The notes below the pieces were generated by a model. The model worked only from the letters and a program-made list of their open reading frames with translations, was not told where the DNA came from and did not search any database. From an uncultured Alphaproteobacteria bacterium (GTDB lineage: Bacteria > Pseudomonadota > Alphaproteobacteria > Rs-D84), in NCBI GenBank assembly GCA_934230415.1, contig CAKQEW010000003.1, positions 92,240-156,239 on the forward strand: DNA of 64,000 bases. Direction: 5' to 3'. A program made the position numbers and the translations under genes. Position 1 is the first letter of the stretch, and the number at the start of each line of letters is the position of its first letter. Positions 62,549 through 64,000 of this stretch are shown here, one piece after another.

Positions 62549-63226
62549 ATGAAAAAAGCACAAAATAAAAAGGTGGCAAGCCGGTCGGCGCCAACATCGC
62601 GCAAGGTAATTGGTGTGATTGCGTTGGCGGGGCTGTTTGCATGTGGCCTGTTCGTTGGTATGGGCGTGCATCAATTGCCACGTGTGCACCACAATGTTAT
62701 CAGAATGTCGGCCGCGACATGTGATTCAATCGCGCGCACAATTGCGGGCGCAACCGATGCCAAATTGGTTGAAGAATTAAATGACACATATCGTGATAAC
62801 TGTGCCGGTCGTGTGATTGAACATATATCGGAACCTGTGGCGTCTGATACAGGTAATGATAACGATGCCCGACCCGTGGCAACATGCGCGCGCATTGAAC
62901 AATTATTATCCAATCGTTTACGACCAGAAGAGTTTGATGAATCTTGGGCGCATATATCAAATGCAGAAACATATGCGCGTTTGGTTGAAACAGGGTGCGC
63001 GGAAAATGCCGACAAATATCGCGCATTGGCGTTGCGTGAAATTCAAATTGCGATGGCACTGGACCCTGTTGATGAAATGGATGAAGACCAGATAGAAGAC
63101 GTTATTGATGTGTACAAGAAAATTCAGATGCAGGCCGCCGCGCAACAGATGATTGATAAATTGCAAAAAATTTCTGAACCGACCATAGATTTTATATTAA
63201 AACTGGAAAAAATCCTAGAGGACTGA
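62549..63226 (+). CDS. Unassigned membrane-anchored protein
   Basis: Not recognised. A basic N terminus (about 20 residues), one membrane helix (VIGVIALAGLFACGLFVGMGV), then an acidic helical domain with four cysteines (ATCDSIART, RDNCAGR, ATCARIE, TGCAEN) spaced like helical-hairpin disulfides. The C-terminal half reads as helices ending in FILKLEKILED. Strong ribosome-binding site (GAGAGGAGAGAG). It lies immediately before a Cys-rich secreted protein and probably in one unit with it. Confidence 0.65.
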   Translation: MKKAQNKKVASRSAPTSRKVIGVIALAGLFACGLFVGMGVHQLPRVHHNVIRMSAATCDSIARTIAGATDAKLVEELNDTYRDNCAGRVIEHISEPVASDTGNDNDARPVATCARIEQLLSNRLRPEEFDESWAHISNAETYARLVETGCAENADKYRALALREIQIAMALDPVDEMDEDQIEDVIDVYKKIQMQAAAQQMIDKLQKISEPTIDFILKLEKILED

Positions 63227-63227
63227 T

Positions 63228-63902
63228 ATGAAAAAATTACTGTCATTGATTTGTGCGGTGTTGTTGGCGATGCCGGCAATTGCCGATGATGGGGCGGCGG
63301 TGGTTGCGCGTACAAACTGTGATGATTTGCGTGCGCAAATTGCCACGTTGAACACGGGCGATGATTTATCAGATGCGGATGCGGCACTGCTGTACGAACT
63401 GCGGTTGACATATCGTCGTGATTGTGCACGTCGTGCCAGTTCCACGCGCAGCAATCGTACGGTTGCAAAAACGCGTGCCCAGGTAAAGATGTCAGATGAC
63501 ACCAAATCCGATGACAATACGGACAACACTGTGACCGCACCGGCGTGTGATGCGCCCGATGTCAATGGATGCTGTCCGAATGAAACACTGTCGGACATTG
63601 ATGGGGTTGCATATTGCTGTCAAAACGATGGCGATGTGTGCTTTATCCCAATGGTGGTGGAAAAAACAGACGCCGTGGAAACGCCGGCCCCGACCACGCC
63701 TGTGCGGACAGATGCCGAAATCGCAGATGAAATAAATGCGAATATTGCCGCCGGTTTGTGCGCCGATGGAACCAAACCGAACAAATACGGATGTTGTGCA
63801 GACGAACTGTTCCGCGATATGGGCGGGACATTTGCGTGCTGTCCGAAAAGTGGGGGCGATTGTTTTCCACCGATAACTGGTGCCGCCGCGACCACTGAAT
63901 AA
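63228..63902 (+). CDS. Secreted Cys-rich protein with duplicated CC modules
   Basis: Not recognised. Signal peptide MKKLLSLICAVLLAMPAIA, an Asp/Arg-rich spacer, then two similar modules: NGCCPNETLSDIDGVAYCC...GDVCFIP (about residues 105-142) and YGCCADELFRDMGGTFACC...GGDCFPP (about 180-215). Each has paired cysteines (C-x-x-CC...CC...C), like a small disulfide-knotted domain. A Pro/Thr linker joins them. The repeats probably arose by duplication. Surface or periplasmic binding function is possible but unproven. Confidence 0.65.
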   Translation: MKKLLSLICAVLLAMPAIADDGAAVVARTNCDDLRAQIATLNTGDDLSDADAALLYELRLTYRRDCARRASSTRSNRTVAKTRAQVKMSDDTKSDDNTDNTVTAPACDAPDVNGCCPNETLSDIDGVAYCCQNDGDVCFIPMVVEKTDAVETPAPTTPVRTDAEIADEINANIAAGLCADGTKPNKYGCCADELFRDMGGTFACCPKSGGDCFPPITGAAATTE

Positions 63903-63908
63903 AGGGCT

Positions 63909-63936
63909 TGCGTTTTAGGAAAATTGATTTATAATA
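63909..63936 (+). promoter_or_regulatory. Promoter of tRNA-Gly
   Basis: TTGCGT (63909-63914), 16 bases, perfect TATAAT (63931-63936), about 20 bases before the tRNA. Confidence 0.75.
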
Positions 63937-63956
63937 GGCAGGCTTTCAATTTGTTG

Positions 63957-64000
63957 CGGGCATAGTACAAAGGCTAGTATGCAAGCCTTCCAAGCTTGAA
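63957..64000 (+). tRNA. tRNA-Gly (TCC), 5' part only
   Basis: Starts GCGGGCATAGTACAAAGG and includes the D arm and anticodon stem-loop CAAGC-CTTCCAA-GCTTG (anticodon TCC). The window ends within the gene. Confidence 0.9.

Overview
The window looks like the chromosome of a Gram-negative alphaproteobacterium with a compact genome, probably one of the small-genome, gut-associated lineages. This is an inference from gene content and style. It has lipid A and heptose genes, VirB-type and type IVb pilus machinery, LolCD, reduced intergenic spaces with many 1-26 base overlaps, and several lineage-specific secreted proteins.

Layout. 1-8 kb: a cell-shape and replication operon (mreC-mreD-mrdA-rodA-topA-dnaG). 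8-16 kb: ychF, a short SufBD-like protein, a zinc-less bL36, virB3-virB4, an HExxH-type exported protein, an ABC-F ATPase and two small secreted proteins. 16.3-27.3 kb: an 11 kb genomic island in the 3' end of the initiator tRNA gene, bounded by a 37-bp direct repeat. It carries a tyrosine integrase, an AlpA-like excisionase, a BRO-family protein, a two-gene CBASS (CD-NTase plus Cap15-type membrane effector), a type III restriction-modification system, two unassigned proteins and two predicted non-coding RNAs. 27.4-30.5 kb: a lipid A block (DUF374 acyltransferase, lpxK, lpxC) and a lipoprotein. 30.6-35.3 kb: a type IVb pilus operon (PilO/P/Q/R-like). 35.3-41.6 kb: a RusA-like gene, gyrB, a HhH glycosylase, ung, a PagL-like deacylase and a phage-tail-tip-like protein behind an attenuator. 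41.7-48.2 kb: elongator tRNA-Met, two GT9 glycosyltransferases (one with a C-terminal methyltransferase-like extension) and the complete ADP-heptose pathway (hldE, gmhA, gmhB, hldD). 48.3-64 kb: tRNA-Thr, aspS preceded by what reads as a T-box element, an AsmA-like protein, uvrB, tsaE, ftsQ with an ftsA-rpe gene fusion, a secretin-like lipoprotein, lolC/E-lolD, two lineage-specific proteins and the start of tRNA-Gly.

Four observations stand out. (1) A 589-residue in-frame fusion of the divisome protein FtsA to ribulose-phosphate 3-epimerase keeps the epimerase metal and acid/base residues. (2) A T-box antiterminator upstream of aspS matches the 14-base consensus, and its variable base fits tRNA-Asp. 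This riboswitch class is typical of Firmicutes. (3) A small RNA with two hairpins and an intrinsic terminator is predicted divergent from the CBASS genes. (4) A multibranched RNA of about 230 nt, with its own promoter and terminator, lies between the CBASS and restriction-modification genes of the island.
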